A stretch of DNA of 64,000 nucleotides from the NCBI GenBank assembly GCA_003524095.1, contig DOEE01000003.1:457421-521420 (forward strand), read 5' to 3'. Source of the DNA: Clostridiales bacterium. Lineage in GTDB: Bacteria > Bacillota > Clostridia > Christensenellales > UBA1242. Numbering within the stretch: position 1 is the stretch's first letter; the number at the start of each line of letters is the position of its first letter. The notes beneath the pieces are model-generated. The model was not told the DNA's origin. It worked only from the letters and a program-made list of their open reading frames with translations, and did not search any database. This document shows, one piece after another, positions 43,155-51,678 of this stretch. The translations under genes were made by a program, and so were the position numbers.

Positions 43155-44090
43155 TTATATAATACTTGTTTTTCCTTTGGATTTTGAGTTAATAATATCT
43201 AAGAAAATTTGTTCAAGTGATTTGGATACTAATTCAATTCCAAAAATAGAAATACCATACTTTACAAGACTAGAAGTTACATCGTTAATTCTGCTTTCAT
43301 CAGCATAAACCAAAACCTTGTTACCAGCGAGTTCACATTTTAATTGTAGCTCGTTAACAATTATTTTGCCTGCAAAATTAGGATAATCTACTTTGATTTG
43401 AATACGACTAGTGCCTTCAATACTCTCTTTGAGAGAATTCATTGATTTAATTTCCAAAAGTTGTCCGTTATTAATTATTCCAATTGTATCGCAAATTTGT
43501 TCCATATCACTAAGCATATGGCTAGATATTAAAATTGCAATATTATATTCTTTTGCAAGAGTTTTCAAAAAGTCTCTCATTTCCTTAACGCCATTTGGGT
43601 CAAGTCCACTCAAAGGTTCGTCCAAAATTAGTAGTTTGGGTGAGTGTAATAGTGCTTGGGCTATACCTAAACGTTGCTTCATTCCTAACGAATATGTTTT
43701 GACTTTATCTTTGAGTCTGTGTTCAAGTCCCACAACTCTTGAATATTTCATGATATCGTCTATATGGATATTTTTATAAAGACTTGCATAGTATTTTAAA
43801 TTGTCTAGGCCGGTCATGTTTGGATACATTAGGGGATTTTCAATCAATGCGCCTACATTAGCAAGTGCTTTTTCTTTGTCTTTTGGCATATCAAAACCAC
43901 AAATCCTAATAGTTCCTTTTGTTATTCCACAAAGTCCACATATCATCTTCATTGTAGTTGTTTTTCCCGCTCCGTTTGGGCCAAGAAAACCAAAAATTTC
44001 ACCTTCGTGTAAGGTAAACGAAACGTTATTAACGGCGACTCTATTTCCAAATGCCTTGGTGACATTGGATACATCTAGCACAACTTTCAA
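43155..44090 (-). CDS. ABC transporter ATP-binding protein
   Basis: 311 residues. Walker A GPNGAGKTTT is at about 38-47, the signature YSLGMKQRLGIAQALL at about 136-151, and Walker B LLILDEPLSGLDPNG at about 156-170, followed by an H-loop SSHMLSD. A C-terminal domain of about 90 residues is typical of the BcrA/NatA group. The start is TTG, supported by AGGAG 8 bp upstream. It is first in a two-gene operon with the permease and is divergent from the DedA-like gene. Likely an exporter of peptides, drugs or sodium; the sequence alone does not decide. Confidence 0.92.
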   Translation of the reverse strand: MKVVLDVSNVTKAFGNRVAVNNVSFTLHEGEIFGFLGPNGAGKTTTMKMICGLCGITKGTIRICGFDMPKDKEKALANVGALIENPLMYPNMTGLDNLKYYASLYKNIHIDDIMKYSRVVGLEHRLKDKVKTYSLGMKQRLGIAQALLHSPKLLILDEPLSGLDPNGVKEMRDFLKTLAKEYNIAILISSHMLSDMEQICDTIGIINNGQLLEIKSMNSLKESIEGTSRIQIKVDYPNFAGKIIVNELQLKCELAGNKVLVYADESRINDVTSSLVKYGISIFGIELVSKSLEQIFLDIINSKSKGKTSII

Positions 44091-44177
44091 AATATTTTCT
44101 CCTTTTTCATTCTAATTTAGTTATAATCAATTTATGCTTGCAATATATTATTATTAGATTAAATCTTGCAGGTGAAT

Positions 44178-45068
44178 ATGACTAAAAAAATATTGTATTT
44201 CCTTTTTAATTCGTTGCTTTTGACAGCAGTATTTGTTTGTTTGACGTTTATCAAAGTGGATAATATTAGTTCAATTGTTAAGGTTATATTACTTATTGGA
44301 ACTAATATAATTTATTTTTTGTCCATAGTTTTCAAATGGTTCAAAATGCAAAAAACTAGCAAAATATTATTTGTGTTATATATTACTTTGTCTCTTTCGA
44401 TAATAGGGTATACAATTCTATCTAAGTATAATATCATTTCAACTATATCTTCGGTTGAAAGTTTGAAAAGTTATATTCTTTCAACCAAGGAAAAGGGCAT
44501 TTATGTTTATATCCTAATACAAACCGCACAAGTTATTATTCTGCCAGTTCCAGCGGCTATTATTTGTGTAGTAGGTAGTCTAATTTATGGACCTATGCTT
44601 GGCGGTCTATATTGTTCAATCGGAATACTAATTGGCTCTTTTGTTTCATTTTTTATTGGCAAAACCTTTGGGTATAAGATTGTAGCGTGGATAGTAGGAA
44701 AAGAAAATACAGATAAATACTCAGAAATCTTGAGAAAACGTGGTGCATTCTTTTTGGCAATCGCATTTTTGCTTCCAATGTTTCCTGACGATATTTTGTG
44801 TTTAATCGCTGGAATTACGAACATGAAATTCAAGACATTCGCTTGGGTTACGACAATCACTAGACCTATTGGTGTAATTTGTATGTCGTTTTTTGGAAGC
44901 GGATATGTGATTCCATTTACAGGTTGGGGAGTATATGCTTGGATTGCAATACTTGTTTTGGTTGTTGCGATAATATTTGTTACATACAAATATCAAGACA
45001 AAATGCAAGATTTTATTCTTAACAAAGTATTTAAACGAAAGAAATCCAAAAAGCAAAAATCAAACTGA
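44178..45068 (+). CDS. DedA/TVP38-family membrane protein (SNARE-associated Golgi domain)
   Basis: About 296 residues. Three or four N-terminal helices precede a SNARE-associated domain at about 110-265. The domain includes the conserved GPMLGGLYCSIGILIGSFVSF line, a re-entrant-like LPMFPDD segment and an arginine in TITRPIGV. Bacterial members are implicated in moving lipids across the membrane (undecaprenyl phosphate or phospholipids). An in-frame TTG exists at 44166, but the ATG at 44178 follows AGGTGA and begins with a normal MTKK end. The C-terminus is a short Lys-rich tail. It is divergent from the ABC operon and converges on the PadR-like gene with 6 bp between their stops. Confidence 0.8.
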   Translation: MTKKILYFLFNSLLLTAVFVCLTFIKVDNISSIVKVILLIGTNIIYFLSIVFKWFKMQKTSKILFVLYITLSLSIIGYTILSKYNIISTISSVESLKSYILSTKEKGIYVYILIQTAQVIILPVPAAIICVVGSLIYGPMLGGLYCSIGILIGSFVSFFIGKTFGYKIVAWIVGKENTDKYSEILRKRGAFFLAIAFLLPMFPDDILCLIAGITNMKFKTFAWVTTITRPIGVICMSFFGSGYVIPFTGWGVYAWIAILVLVVAIIFVTYKYQDKMQDFILNKVFKRKKSKKQKSN

Positions 45069-45074
45069 TAAGCA

Positions 45075-46961
45075 TTAGTCGTAGAATTTTTTCGATTTTA
45101 TAATTAATCCATATATAGGTGGTAGTATAATAAAATTAAAGGTTAATATTATAGGTAATATTAATTTAACAGCAAAGTACTTAAAGTTATCTAGTTCAAA
45201 TCCAGCAAGTGAATTAAAGCAATAAATAAGTACAATTGATATTAGAAAAGTCAATATTCCAAAAATCATAGCATACTTTAATTTAAAACTATTCAGTTTG
45301 TGTTCGTTTGGATTAAATAGTATAGGTAGCATAAATCCAAGCGGAACAACAATTGAAAGAATATAAGCAAATATAAAGACTGTTTTGTCATTTTCAAAAA
45401 TAAGTCCATTGCCTTTGAAAACAAACAAACTAATAGTAGTTTCGGCAATCATAAATAACAACATCACAAAGCCAAACAAACATTTAACCTTGTTTATAAG
45501 TACGTAGGATTTATCAGATAAGATAGCGTTTGTTTTGTTTTCATATCTACTAATTTTTACATTTTCTTGATGTGGAATGTTTGAAATTTCTTCGACATAC
45601 TTTTTGTTTTCGGACTTTGTTTCAAAATCTACTGGTTCAAAATCAATAAACTTGTCATCTTCGTCTTCGACAACATCATGACCATTTGTTATTTCAAAAT
45701 TTTGGTTATTATTTGATTCGTCATTTTCTTCTTCGATGTAATTAAATAAATTGTTTTGAGTTTTGTTGTTGTCATCATTTAAAGTTTCTTGTTTTTCTTC
45801 TTCTACATCGTTAGTATTAAATATGTCTAGTTTTGAACGATAGTCAATTTCAACTTTTGGTTCGGGCGAGATTTCAGGTGTAGGAGTAACAGGTTTTAAT
45901 CTAGATTTTGTGAGTGAATTAAATTTGTTCAAGAAATTTTCGTTTCTTATTCTGCGTTCCTCATCAGTAAGTTCTTTTGGTGGGGTAGTTGGTTTAGAAT
46001 ATTCTGCATATCCAAAATTTTTGTTAGGAATTCTTTTTCCTACATTATCTATTATTCTATTAATTTGTTTTTCTTTTCTTGGAACATAGTCGGCATCTCT
46101 TAATTTATATATTCCGTCCACATCAAGCACAACCTTTTGTGCTTTTTTGCGTTTTGAAAAGTATAATCGTTTGTTAGGGGACTTTGCACAATTTTTATTG
46201 TTTGTCTTGGCAGAGAGTTTAATTTCGCCCCAAAGTTCTTCGTCTTCATCACTTTTGTAGAGTTTGTTTTCATTTGAAGAACTTACAAATGTATTATCTA
46301 TTTGAGTTGATATATTATTTTGACCCAAAATATTTTGTGAATTATTTTCCTGCACAGTTTGTATGGTTTCTTTATCAATTTTTTCCTCAATAGGGGTTAA
46401 TATATGAAATCTATGGTCATACAAAATATCTTGCGGAACTGTCTCAACTTCTTTGAAATCTACAATGGCAGGTATTTCAGTTTCTTCCAAAACTTGGTTT
46501 TCCATAACTTCAGTAGGTAAATCATTATCCTCTATTGAAATCTCAGGCATACTTTGAGTAGACACAGTATTAGCAGTCGGGTTATTGACAAGCAAATCAT
46601 TAGTTGGTTGTTGTTTAAATACAACATTATCTATTGGGGCGGTCACTGGCTTAATATTTTTGTTATCTTTATTTTGAACTTGACTCAAATAGTATTCGTG
46701 TCCCTTTTCGGTTAGATGATAATAATGACGTCTTCCGCCAATATCACTATCTCCCCAATAGGAACTAACAAACCCTTTTTCTTCAAATCTAGTAAGACTG
46801 CTATATAGACTTGGTTGTTTAAGAATAATTTTTCCGTCAGAGTATTCTTCGACTTCCTTGATTATCTCATAACCATATTTGTCGCCACCAACTAGAGTTT
46901 TCAAAATGGTGTCATTAACTGAACCTCTTGATGCTATTTTTTTTCTTTTTTTCTTTGCCAT
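45075..46961 (-). CDS. PadR-type winged-helix protein fused to a C-terminal membrane domain
   Basis: 628 residues. Residues 1-100 are a PadR winged helix (ILKTLVGGDKYGYEIIKEVEEYS, then SLYSSLTRFEEKGFVSSYW and the wing GGRRHYYHLTEKG). About 380 polar residues rich in Glu, Asn and Thr follow and look disordered. About four transmembrane helices occupy residues 490 to 625. PadR proteins are normally soluble dimers of 100-180 residues that respond to phenolics, drugs or envelope stress. Here the DNA-binding end would be tethered to the membrane by a long linker. An AGGGAG ribosome site precedes the ATG. The typical PadR dimerisation helix after the wing is not obvious. Neighbouring transport genes are possible targets, by position only. 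Confidence 0.75.
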   Translation of the reverse strand: MAKKKRKKIASRGSVNDTILKTLVGGDKYGYEIIKEVEEYSDGKIILKQPSLYSSLTRFEEKGFVSSYWGDSDIGGRRHYYHLTEKGHEYYLSQVQNKDNKNIKPVTAPIDNVVFKQQPTNDLLVNNPTANTVSTQSMPEISIEDNDLPTEVMENQVLEETEIPAIVDFKEVETVPQDILYDHRFHILTPIEEKIDKETIQTVQENNSQNILGQNNISTQIDNTFVSSSNENKLYKSDEDEELWGEIKLSAKTNNKNCAKSPNKRLYFSKRKKAQKVVLDVDGIYKLRDADYVPRKEKQINRIIDNVGKRIPNKNFGYAEYSKPTTPPKELTDEERRIRNENFLNKFNSLTKSRLKPVTPTPEISPEPKVEIDYRSKLDIFNTNDVEEEKQETLNDDNNKTQNNLFNYIEEENDESNNNQNFEITNGHDVVEDEDDKFIDFEPVDFETKSENKKYVEEISNIPHQENVKISRYENKTNAILSDKSYVLINKVKCLFGFVMLLFMIAETTISLFVFKGNGLIFENDKTVFIFAYILSIVVPLGFMLPILFNPNEHKLNSFKLKYAMIFGILTFLISIVLIYCFNSLAGFELDNFKYFAVKLILPIILTFNFIILPPIYGLIIKSKKFYD

Positions 46962-47083
46962 ATATTCTCCCTAAAATATATTTAATTAAACTATTTCAAT
47001 CATATATTATAATATTATACAAAATTAGTCAAACAAAATACTATGCAATGTATCAAATTCGACACAATTTAGGTGAATTTTAA

Positions 47084-47112
47084 TTGATAGAAAAATCATT
47101 TTTTGTTATACT
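47084..47112 (+). promoter_or_regulatory. Promoter of the YgjP-like gene
   Basis: TTGATA (47084-47089), a 17-bp spacer, then TATACT (47107-47112), 39 bp before the start codon. Confidence 0.7.
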
Positions 47113-47151
47113 TATTTGTAATTAAAAATTTTTTATAAGGATATTTTTTTG

Positions 47152-47820
47152 ATGGTTAAGCCAGACTTAATTGTTAGAACTCATAGGCGTAGTTTGTGTA
47201 TTACAGTCACAAAAGATGGCAGTCTAGTTGTTCATGCTCCAATGCGTCTTAATATGAACGATATTATTAAATATATTTCCGAAAAAGAAAAGTGGATTGT
47301 TTCAAAACAACAGGAAATTGAAAGAAAATTAAATATTAATAAAGACGTATTAGATTACAACAAAATTTTATTTTTTGGAAAAAAATATGATATAAATAAA
47401 GTTAATGGACTCAAAAAAGTTGAACTAACAGATGAGGCAATGTTAGTTCCTAATACTGATAGTGAGACAATACTATATAAAATTAAAAAGTGGTACATAC
47501 TTGAAGCAAACAAAATTCTCAAACAGAGACTTGAATATTTTGCTGACATAATGCAAATAGACTATTCAGGCGTAAGTATATGTAATAGTAAAACACGTTG
47601 GGGTAGTTGTGATAACTACAAAAATATAAAACTAAACTTTAGACTTTTAATGCTTCCACACAAGGCGATTGACTTTGTGCTAATTCACGAATTAGCACAC
47701 ATACTTGAATTCAATCATTCCAAAGATTTTTATAAAATTATTAGTACAATACTTCCAAGTTACAAAGTGCAACAAAAAGTTCTCAAAGATTTTGATTATA
47801 CATTAACGTTGTTTAGATGA
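47152..47820 (+). CDS. YgjP-like (DUF45) zinc metallohydrolase
   Basis: About 222 residues. The N-terminal half is a beta-rich region (RTHRRSLCITVTKDGSLVVHAP). The C-terminal half holds CNSKTRWGSC and the zinc site HELAHILEFNHSKDFY, an HExxH motif near residue 180 with a downstream His. These are hallmarks of the YgjP/DUF45 family, related to WLM and SprT-like metallopeptidases. Its substrate is unknown. The ATG at 47152 is chosen over the preceding in-frame TTG; AAGGA lies about 10 bp upstream. It has its own promoter and terminator. Confidence 0.88.
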   Translation: MVKPDLIVRTHRRSLCITVTKDGSLVVHAPMRLNMNDIIKYISEKEKWIVSKQQEIERKLNINKDVLDYNKILFFGKKYDINKVNGLKKVELTDEAMLVPNTDSETILYKIKKWYILEANKILKQRLEYFADIMQIDYSGVSICNSKTRWGSCDNYKNIKLNFRLLMLPHKAIDFVLIHELAHILEFNHSKDFYKIISTILPSYKVQQKVLKDFDYTLTLFR

Positions 47821-47883
47821 AGATTTTCATATTTGATTATGTTTAATTTTAGTAAATATTTTGAAAAAATTTTTATCAAAATA

Positions 47884-47926
47884 GAACGATGCAATGTGGG
47901 GGAAACGCCACATGCATCGTTTTTTA
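47884..47926 (+). terminator. Strong terminator after the YgjP-like gene
   Basis: The stem AACGATGCA-ATGTGG/CCACAT-GCATCGTT has one bulged base and an 8-nt loop, and is followed by TTTTTT. Confidence 0.9.
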
Positions 47927-48711
47927 ATTAATGGCATCATCTAAATAGGCTAATAATTTTATTAAAAAAGTTTTTAACTGATTCAAATAATTTCTTTAAA
48001 AAAACAATAACTAATAATATTTTAAATCAAAATTACTATAGTCCATATAAATAGGGTAGTTAATTAGTGCATACACAAAACTAAATTTATGTCACGCAAC
48101 AAGAATTTTTATTCCTAATTTCATGTTTTTATTGAGAAATTATATCAAATTTGTGTATGAAAACTATTCGCAAAAGACAACTTTTGCGAATAGTTTGGCA
48201 TATTTTGACTGGTCAATGCATCAAATAACAATAGTGTCAAAAATAGTTTATTTATGTTTTGATAATATCATTAATATTTGATTTGAATAACATTATGCAA
48301 TTATTAAAAAACTTTGCAGAAAACCGATTTTTTGAGTATTTATATTTTTGCATAGTACTGGTTGCATAGTACTTAATTTTATTGATATATGTGTTCTATT
48401 AATTTGATATTGACATCAAATTAATTATATGTTAATTTAATTAAACTTTTGATTTACTTGAAAAGAACGTAAGCCGTTATTAAAACTATTTGAAATAAAA
48501 AAGTTCAATTTATTAGCTTTTATAAACTATCTAAACTGAACTCTAGTATTTATTATTTTTTTGAATTTGATAACCACACTAATTATAACTATTATATTAA
48601 TTTTTTTTAATATTGATAATCTTCATTTATTTTTTATGATGCAAATTGATTATTGGTCTTATGATAAATTAAATTTTACTGCATATCTCACATAATAAAT
48701 AAAAAGATTTT
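47927..48711. other. Gene-free AT-rich stretch with inverted and direct repeats
   Basis: I see no credible reading frame or known RNA. It contains three items. A perfect 16-bp inverted repeat with a 4-nt loop lies at 48161-48196 and has no T run. Two direct copies of TTGCATAGTACT lie 14 bp apart at 48348-48359 and 48362-48373. A 10-bp inverted repeat TTAATTTGAT/ATCAAATTAA lies at 48399-48424. The last two could be operator sites or remnants of a lost element. Confidence 0.6.
48161..48196. repeat. Perfect 16-bp inverted repeat (AAACTATTCGCAAAAG)
   Basis: The two 16-bp arms are exact reverse complements around the loop ACAA. There is no T run on either side, which argues against a standard terminator. 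The core TATTCGCAAAA recurs at about 49844, on the far side of the nucleotidyltransferase-like gene. Confidence 0.75.
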
Positions 48712-49584
48712 TTATTTGATTAATTGTTTTTCAATAAGTTTTGTTGCATGTTTAACATAAATTAATGACATCGATTTGTATTGTGATACAAATGCCAAAT
48801 CTTGTTCATCAAGTGTTTTAAATTCCCTTATAGAATTGTTTCTGATATAATTAATCATGTTAATAAGTGTGCCTTGTCTAGTGTCTTTGAACATTTCATT
48901 TGGAACATTGTAACACATGGTTTCAATTATTTCTCTGGGAAGGTCTTTGATATTTTTTTCTCTAAGCAATAAGTTTTTGAAAATTAGAATTGTTTGTCTA
49001 AATATATCATTTGTTTGTTTATTCTTTTTTTCAAAATTTTTTCTAGCAACATTTACATATTCAATTTCAATACCTTCATTTTTTTTGTACATTTGTCCCC
49101 GAACATTATTTTCATTAAAATATGTTATACAAGGTATTATTCTAAAGTAATAATCAAAGGGCTTGTCATCAATATTAATTGTTGTTTTTAAACAAACTGA
49201 ATATTTGTCTTTCCACATTATATTGTTGCTATCCAAATTGCTTACAAGCATTGTAAACAAATCGTCTTTGAATTCTTCCAAACTATAATATAATTCAGGA
49301 AAGCAAAGTTTTGGACTTTTTGATGCTTTATTAATTATCTTTTGTGGCTTAAAATTATTTGGTTGATTAATTTCTACATACAAGGTATTATAAATATTCT
49401 CGTGGCAATTTGTTTTGAGAGTAAATTCATCAAAATATTGTAAGTTAAAATCTTCTATTTTAAAAGCATGTTTATCTAAAATTATTTCATTTATAATTGC
49501 TTTTAGAAGTTCCAAAAAATTCCCACGTAAATCATAGTCTAATTGTGTATTATTGAGTACTTTTAGTTCATTTTCAATATACAT
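48712..49584 (-). CDS. Nucleotidyltransferase-like protein, probably catalytically inactive
   Basis: 290 residues. The C-terminal half resembles the helical part of CD-NTase/Pol-beta-type nucleotidyltransferases. FDYYFRIIPCITY matches the third-strand pattern (FDVDVVPxxxY). RKNFEKKNKQTNDIFRQTILIFKNLL matches the HYxNGxxKNxxTNxxFKxxVRIxKxL pattern. IIETMCYNVPNEMF matches the (S)xLIExLVYNVPNxxF pattern. At about 51-75 the expected GS...DxD active site reads FDEFTLKT...NTLYVEI, so the catalytic acids and GS appear lost. The start has a good GGAGTG site. The gene stands alone between AT-rich gaps. The family call is from memory of patterns and is tentative; otherwise it is an unknown protein. Confidence 0.45.
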   Translation of the reverse strand: MYIENELKVLNNTQLDYDLRGNFLELLKAIINEIILDKHAFKIEDFNLQYFDEFTLKTNCHENIYNTLYVEINQPNNFKPQKIINKASKSPKLCFPELYYSLEEFKDDLFTMLVSNLDSNNIMWKDKYSVCLKTTINIDDKPFDYYFRIIPCITYFNENNVRGQMYKKNEGIEIEYVNVARKNFEKKNKQTNDIFRQTILIFKNLLLREKNIKDLPREIIETMCYNVPNEMFKDTRQGTLINMINYIRNNSIREFKTLDEQDLAFVSQYKSMSLIYVKHATKLIEKQLIK

Positions 49585-49805
49585 TTTTCACTCCAAATAG
49601 TCTTTATTTGCTATGTCAGCCATTAATTTACAAGTGCTTATCATTAAATTTGATATCGTTTCAAAATTAACTTCAGATTATATATAATACCACATTATCG
49701 ACAATTTGTCACTAAATTAAAATGTATTATTCAATAAAGAACCCCCCTAAAACATTAAATTTAATAATAAGCCAAAAAATTAAATTTACAATATATATCA
49801 AATGC

Positions 49806-49834
49806 TTTACAATGTAAATTTTAATTGCTAAAAT
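49806..49834 (+). promoter_or_regulatory. Promoter of the tyrosine recombinase gene
   Basis: TTTACA (49806-49811), a 17-bp spacer, then TAAAAT (49829-49834). The rest of the 300-bp gap 49585-49884 is AT-rich and shows no other feature. Confidence 0.6.
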
Positions 49835-49884
49835 AATTAAAAGTATTCGCAAAATACCATTAAAATTTTTATAGGGGTTATTCC

Positions 49885-50925
49885 ATGGAAGATAATTATT
49901 TTACAAAAAGAGATGAAGACAATATTTTAAAAATTAGAGAAATAAGAAAAGGTTTGCCGGGCTTTTTGGGCGATTTTTTCAGGGGAATTGAACAATACAC
50001 AACTCCCCTAACTAGACTTGGGTATGCCAGAGATATCAAGCTTTTCTTTGATTTTTTGGTGAATGAAACAGAGGAATTTTATCAAAAACCAATTCTTCAA
50101 TTTGAACCAGAAGATTTAAATAAGATAACTTCGACTCATGTGGAAATGTTTCTAGAATACATTTCACTTTATAAAGTCAATGGAAAGACATACAAAAACG
50201 GCGAAAAAGCGAGATGTCGAAAATTAAGTAGCATCAGGGCATTGTTTAAGTACTTTTACAAAAAAGATATTGTAAAAAGTAATATTGCAAGCAAAATTGA
50301 TACCCCAAAAGTTCATGAAGACCAAATAATAAGACTCGAAATGGATGAGGTTGGAAAAGTATTGGATTTAGCTGAAACTGGTCAAGATATGACCAAAATG
50401 CAACAAGGATTTCATAAGCATACACAAGCTAGAGATTATGCAATGTTATCTTTATTTTTGGGGACAGGTATTCGTATTTCGGAATGTGTTGGACTTAATA
50501 TAGACGACTTTGACTTCAAACAAAATGCATTTAAGGTCACTAGAAAAGGCGGAAATAGAGTTATACTATATTTTAATGACGAAGTATCTGATGCACTACA
50601 AAATTATATACTAGAAAGAAAAAAGATAAAACCAGTAGAAGGAAGCGAAAAAGCACTGTTTTTAAGCCTTCAAAACAAAAGAATTTCAGTAAGAGCTGTC
50701 GAAAAATTAGTTAAAAAATATAGCAAAATTGTAAATCCACTTAAAAAAATAACCCCCCACAAATTACGTAGTACTTTCGGCACAAACTTGTACAGAGAGA
50801 CTAATGACATTTATGTTGTTGCGGATTGTTTGGGACACAAAGACGTAAATACAACTCGAAAACACTATGCCGCTATATCTGATGATATTAGAAGAAATGC
50901 AGCACAAAAAGTTAGATTTAGATAA
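49885..50925 (+). CDS. Tyrosine recombinase/site-specific integrase, XerC/XerD-like
   Basis: 346 residues. The N-terminal SAM-like core-binding domain lies at about 25-135. The catalytic domain has the expected residues: Arg in GTGIRISECVGL (about 196), Lys in TRKGGN, HKLRSTFG (His and Arg near 292-295), His in LGHKDVNTT (about 317) and the nucleophile Tyr in RKHYAAI (about 328). It cuts and rejoins DNA via a 3'-phosphotyrosyl link. It is about 40-50 residues longer than typical XerC/XerD. No attachment sites or phage genes are nearby, and lexA follows 75 bp downstream. It may therefore be the chromosome-dimer recombinase, but that is not proven. A GGGG ribosome site precedes the ATG. Confidence 0.85.
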   Translation: MEDNYFTKRDEDNILKIREIRKGLPGFLGDFFRGIEQYTTPLTRLGYARDIKLFFDFLVNETEEFYQKPILQFEPEDLNKITSTHVEMFLEYISLYKVNGKTYKNGEKARCRKLSSIRALFKYFYKKDIVKSNIASKIDTPKVHEDQIIRLEMDEVGKVLDLAETGQDMTKMQQGFHKHTQARDYAMLSLFLGTGIRISECVGLNIDDFDFKQNAFKVTRKGGNRVILYFNDEVSDALQNYILERKKIKPVEGSEKALFLSLQNKRISVRAVEKLVKKYSKIVNPLKKITPHKLRSTFGTNLYRETNDIYVVADCLGHKDVNTTRKHYAAISDDIRRNAAQKVRFR

Positions 50926-50933
50926 AAAAGTTA

Positions 50934-50972
50934 GAACATTTGTTTGACTTTTGAAAAACTTTGTGATAACAT
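50934..50972 (+). promoter_or_regulatory. SOS box and promoter of lexA
   Basis: GAAC-ATTT-GTTT at 50934-50945 differs by one base from the Bacillota SOS box GAAC-N4-GTTC. It overlaps a -35 TTGACT (50944-50949), followed after 17 bp by TAACAT (50967-50972). LexA bound here would block its own gene. A matching palindrome lies before recA. Confidence 0.7.
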
Positions 50973-51000
50973 AATCTTAGTTAATAAGTAGGAGAATGTT

Positions 51001-51627
51001 ATGACAAAGTATTCTAAGGAAGAACAATTATTTAATTTTATTAAGAACTATCAAAATGATAATGGCTATCCCCCAACAGTTCGCGAAATGTGCAAGGCTA
51101 TCAAGGTTAGTTCTACTAGTACAATATTTTATTATTTAAATAAGTTGGAAAATAGCAATAAAATCAAGAAAAATCCTAATAAAAATAGGGCACTTGAAAT
51201 TATTGATAATGAAATAGCGACAATTACAACAATTAAACCTTTTAACGACGAAGGGCTTACAAAAATCCCCGTTCTTGGAACAGTAACGTGTGGCGAACCT
51301 ATTTTGGCAGTACAGACAACCGATGAATACTTTATGGTATCTCAAACATTATTTAAAGGCGATAATTTGTTTATGCTAACAGCCAAGGGCGACAGCATGA
51401 TAAATGCAGGAATATATGACGGTGACAAAATAGTTCTTAGACAACAATCCAGCGCAGACAATGGAGACATTGTAGCAGCACTTATTGATGATAGTGCCAC
51501 AATCAAAAGATTCTTCAAAGAAAACGGACATTTTAGACTACAGCCAGAAAACGACGAATTTTCCCCTATTATTGTAGATAACGTGCAGATATTAGGAAAA
51601 GTTGTTGGATTAGTTAGAAAATTTTAA
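51001..51627 (+). CDS. lexA: SOS repressor LexA
   Basis: 208 residues. The N-terminal winged helix (YPPTVREMCKAIKVSSTSTIFYYLNKLE) is at about 23-50. The C-terminal S24 peptidase domain has the nucleophile Ser132 in KGDSMINAGI and the general base Lys169 in ATIKRFF. The scissile bond lies in VTCGEPI and is Cys97-Gly98, where most LexA proteins have Ala-Gly; UmuD also uses Cys-Gly. AGGAG precedes the ATG. It represses DNA-damage genes until RecA filaments promote self-cleavage. Both it and recA in this window carry SOS-box-like sites. Confidence 0.95.
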   Translation: MTKYSKEEQLFNFIKNYQNDNGYPPTVREMCKAIKVSSTSTIFYYLNKLENSNKIKKNPNKNRALEIIDNEIATITTIKPFNDEGLTKIPVLGTVTCGEPILAVQTTDEYFMVSQTLFKGDNLFMLTAKGDSMINAGIYDGDKIVLRQQSSADNGDIVAALIDDSATIKRFFKENGHFRLQPENDEFSPIIVDNVQILGKVVGLVRKF

Positions 51628-51678
51628 AAAAAAAGCAAATTAGTTTTGTAAATAAATACAAAGTTAATTTGCTTTTTT
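51628..51678. terminator. Bidirectional terminator between lexA and miaA
   Basis: AAAAGCAAATTA (51631-51642)/TAATTTGCTTTT (51665-51676) with an inner TTTTGTA/TACAAAG pair and flanking A and T runs. It serves the two converging genes. Confidence 0.9.

Noticed and set aside
48161..48196. Terminator call for the 16-bp inverted repeat
   Set aside because: No T run follows on either strand and no gene ends nearby.
49885..51627. Prophage or integrative element (integrase plus LexA-like repressor)
   Set aside because: The LexA has the standard chromosomal form with SOS box, there are no phage structural, replication or excision genes, and no att duplications flank the recombinase.
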